Shown here: piece by piece, positions 63,387 through 64,000 of the stretch
Position numbering within the stretch: position 1 is the stretch's first letter
How the letters are laid out: each line of letters opens with the position of its first letter
Assembly: GCA_964467985.1 (NCBI GenBank)
Contig: CAYXTP010000013.1
Coordinates: forward strand, 1-64,000
Direction: 5' to 3'
Origin: GCA-2720975 sp964467985
Lineage (GTDB): Bacteria > Planctomycetota > UBA1135 > GCA-002686595
DNA length: 64,000 nucleotides
Notes under the pieces: model-generated
What the model was told of the DNA's origin: nothing
Database searches by the model: none
Seen by the model: only the letters and a program-made list of their open reading frames with translations
Made by a program: the position numbers and the translations under genes

Positions 63387-64000
63387 ATGGATATCCTGTC
63401 CGTCGCATTGATTGCCCTTGCGGGAGGCGCCCTGCCGCTGCTGGTCCGCTGGACAGACCGGCACCTGCACACGGCCTTGGCCTTGTCCACGGGCATCTTT
63501 CTGGGAGCGGTTTTCTTGCACGTGCTGCCCGCCCTCTCCGAGATGGAGTTGGGCTCGGCCACAGCCCACGCCCATACGGAGGAAGTTCACGCAGGCCTGG
63601 ATCTGAGCCAAGGGCATGGAGGCGATCCGTGGCTCTGGCTGTGCGTACTGGCCGGAGTGCTGGCGGTCTACCTGATCGAGTCTCTCGTCTTGCGGGCCCA
63701 CGACCACGACGACTTGCACCAACACCGAGCGGTGAGTCTGGCGGCGCTGGTGGGCCTGGGTGTGCACGCCCTCACAGCCGGCATCGGGTACGCCGCCGCG
63801 CAATCCAACGAGCACATTGGAGGCGCGCTGCTGGTCGCGATCCTCGCGCACAAGGGCTTCGAGACCTTCTCCCTGACTACCGTGTTCCAGCTGGCAGGTG
63901 TGAAACGCAGGTCCATCCTGTGGATGGTGGTTGGATTCGCCGCGCTCACGCCCCTGGGTATGCTGCTGGGCACCTCGATTTCCGCACAGATGGGCGAGGT
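63387..64000 (+). CDS. ZIP family metal transporter, cut by the window end
   Basis: At least 204 residues, open to the right edge. Hydrophobic segments match ZIP proteins; VGLGVHALTAG matches the H-containing fourth helix and ILAHKGFETFSL the HxxxE fifth helix. Histidine-rich loops (HAHTEEVH, HDHDDLHQHR) occur between them. It would move zinc or another divalent metal into the cytoplasm. It starts 83 bases after the sugar transferase and is the last gene in the window. Confidence 0.85.
   Translation, partial: MDILSVALIALAGGALPLLVRWTDRHLHTALALSTGIFLGAVFLHVLPALSEMELGSATAHAHTEEVHAGLDLSQGHGGDPWLWLCVLAGVLAVYLIESLVLRAHDHDDLHQHRAVSLAALVGLGVHALTAGIGYAAAQSNEHIGGALLVAILAHKGFETFSLTTVFQLAGVKRRSILWMVVGFAALTPLGMLLGTSISAQMGE

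Overview
The window is a dense, GC-rich bacterial chromosome segment with about 52 protein genes on both strands. No rRNA, tRNA, CRISPR array or clear phage or insertion sequence was recognised. Gene content suggests a member of the Planctomycetota or a close relative: a compact type II secretion operon with long acidic pseudopilin tails, many secreted or lipoprotein HEAT-repeat and unknown proteins, a ResB/CcsA cytochrome c maturation operon, a YrdC/phosphatase fusion, a SMUG-type uracil-DNA glycosylase, and weak or absent Shine-Dalgarno sequences. The placement is an inference; no marker gene was compared with a database.

Layout from left to right. 1-1.9 kb: eboB and eboA, the start of an ebo metabolite-trafficking cluster that continues off the left edge. 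2.1-5.1 kb: eukaryote-like P5C dehydrogenase and quinolinate synthase. 5.1-7.7 kb: an RmlC-like cupin, then a deoxyhypusine-synthase-like gene paired with a PARP-type zinc-finger protein. 7.7-13.5 kb: a minus-strand run of phosphopantetheinyl transferase, glycosyltransferase, xseA and three envelope proteins of unknown function. 13.7-18.5 kb: pabB, an MFS exporter and dnaK. 18.5-21.3 kb: an intergenic region with a sigma-54-like promoter and a 186-bp element with perfect 23-bp inverted ends, followed by a sigma-54 activator and its histidine kinase. 21.3-25.7 kb: the YrdC-phosphatase fusion, a giant membrane spermidine-synthase-like protein and a PTS IIA protein.

26-34 kb holds gspDEFGHIJ on the plus strand. 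34-46.8 kb, all minus strand, holds serS, a large secreted unknown protein, a rhomboid protease, folD, the ccsA/resB pair, a duplicated-domain protein, a polyprenyl synthase, mobA, tatA and an MnmD-like methyltransferase. Many genes from folD to mobA overlap by 1-7 bases, which implies one long operon. 46.8-53.9 kb holds a SMUG glycosylase and a TCA block (sucD, sucC, fumC, mdh, icd) with a divergent rpmH inside it. 54-64 kb holds HEAT and TPR proteins, a von Willebrand A membrane protein, mnmA, yajC, a YraN-like protein, a polyprenyl-phosphate sugar transferase and a truncated ZIP transporter.

Functional themes are: (1) a near-complete cytoplasmic and inner-membrane set for type II secretion plus TatA and YajC; (2) central metabolism (TCA block, P5C dehydrogenase, NadA, FolD, PabB); (3) U34 tRNA modification (MnmA and MnmD-like, plus YrdC for t6A37); (4) cytochrome c and isoprenoid biogenesis; (5) a stress-regulation patch in which dnaK may be read by RNA polymerase with sigma-54, next to a sigma-54 activator. 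The least explained pieces are the deoxyhypusine-synthase-like/PARP-finger pair, the 186-bp inverted-end element, and the duplicated-domain protein attached to the cytochrome c operon.
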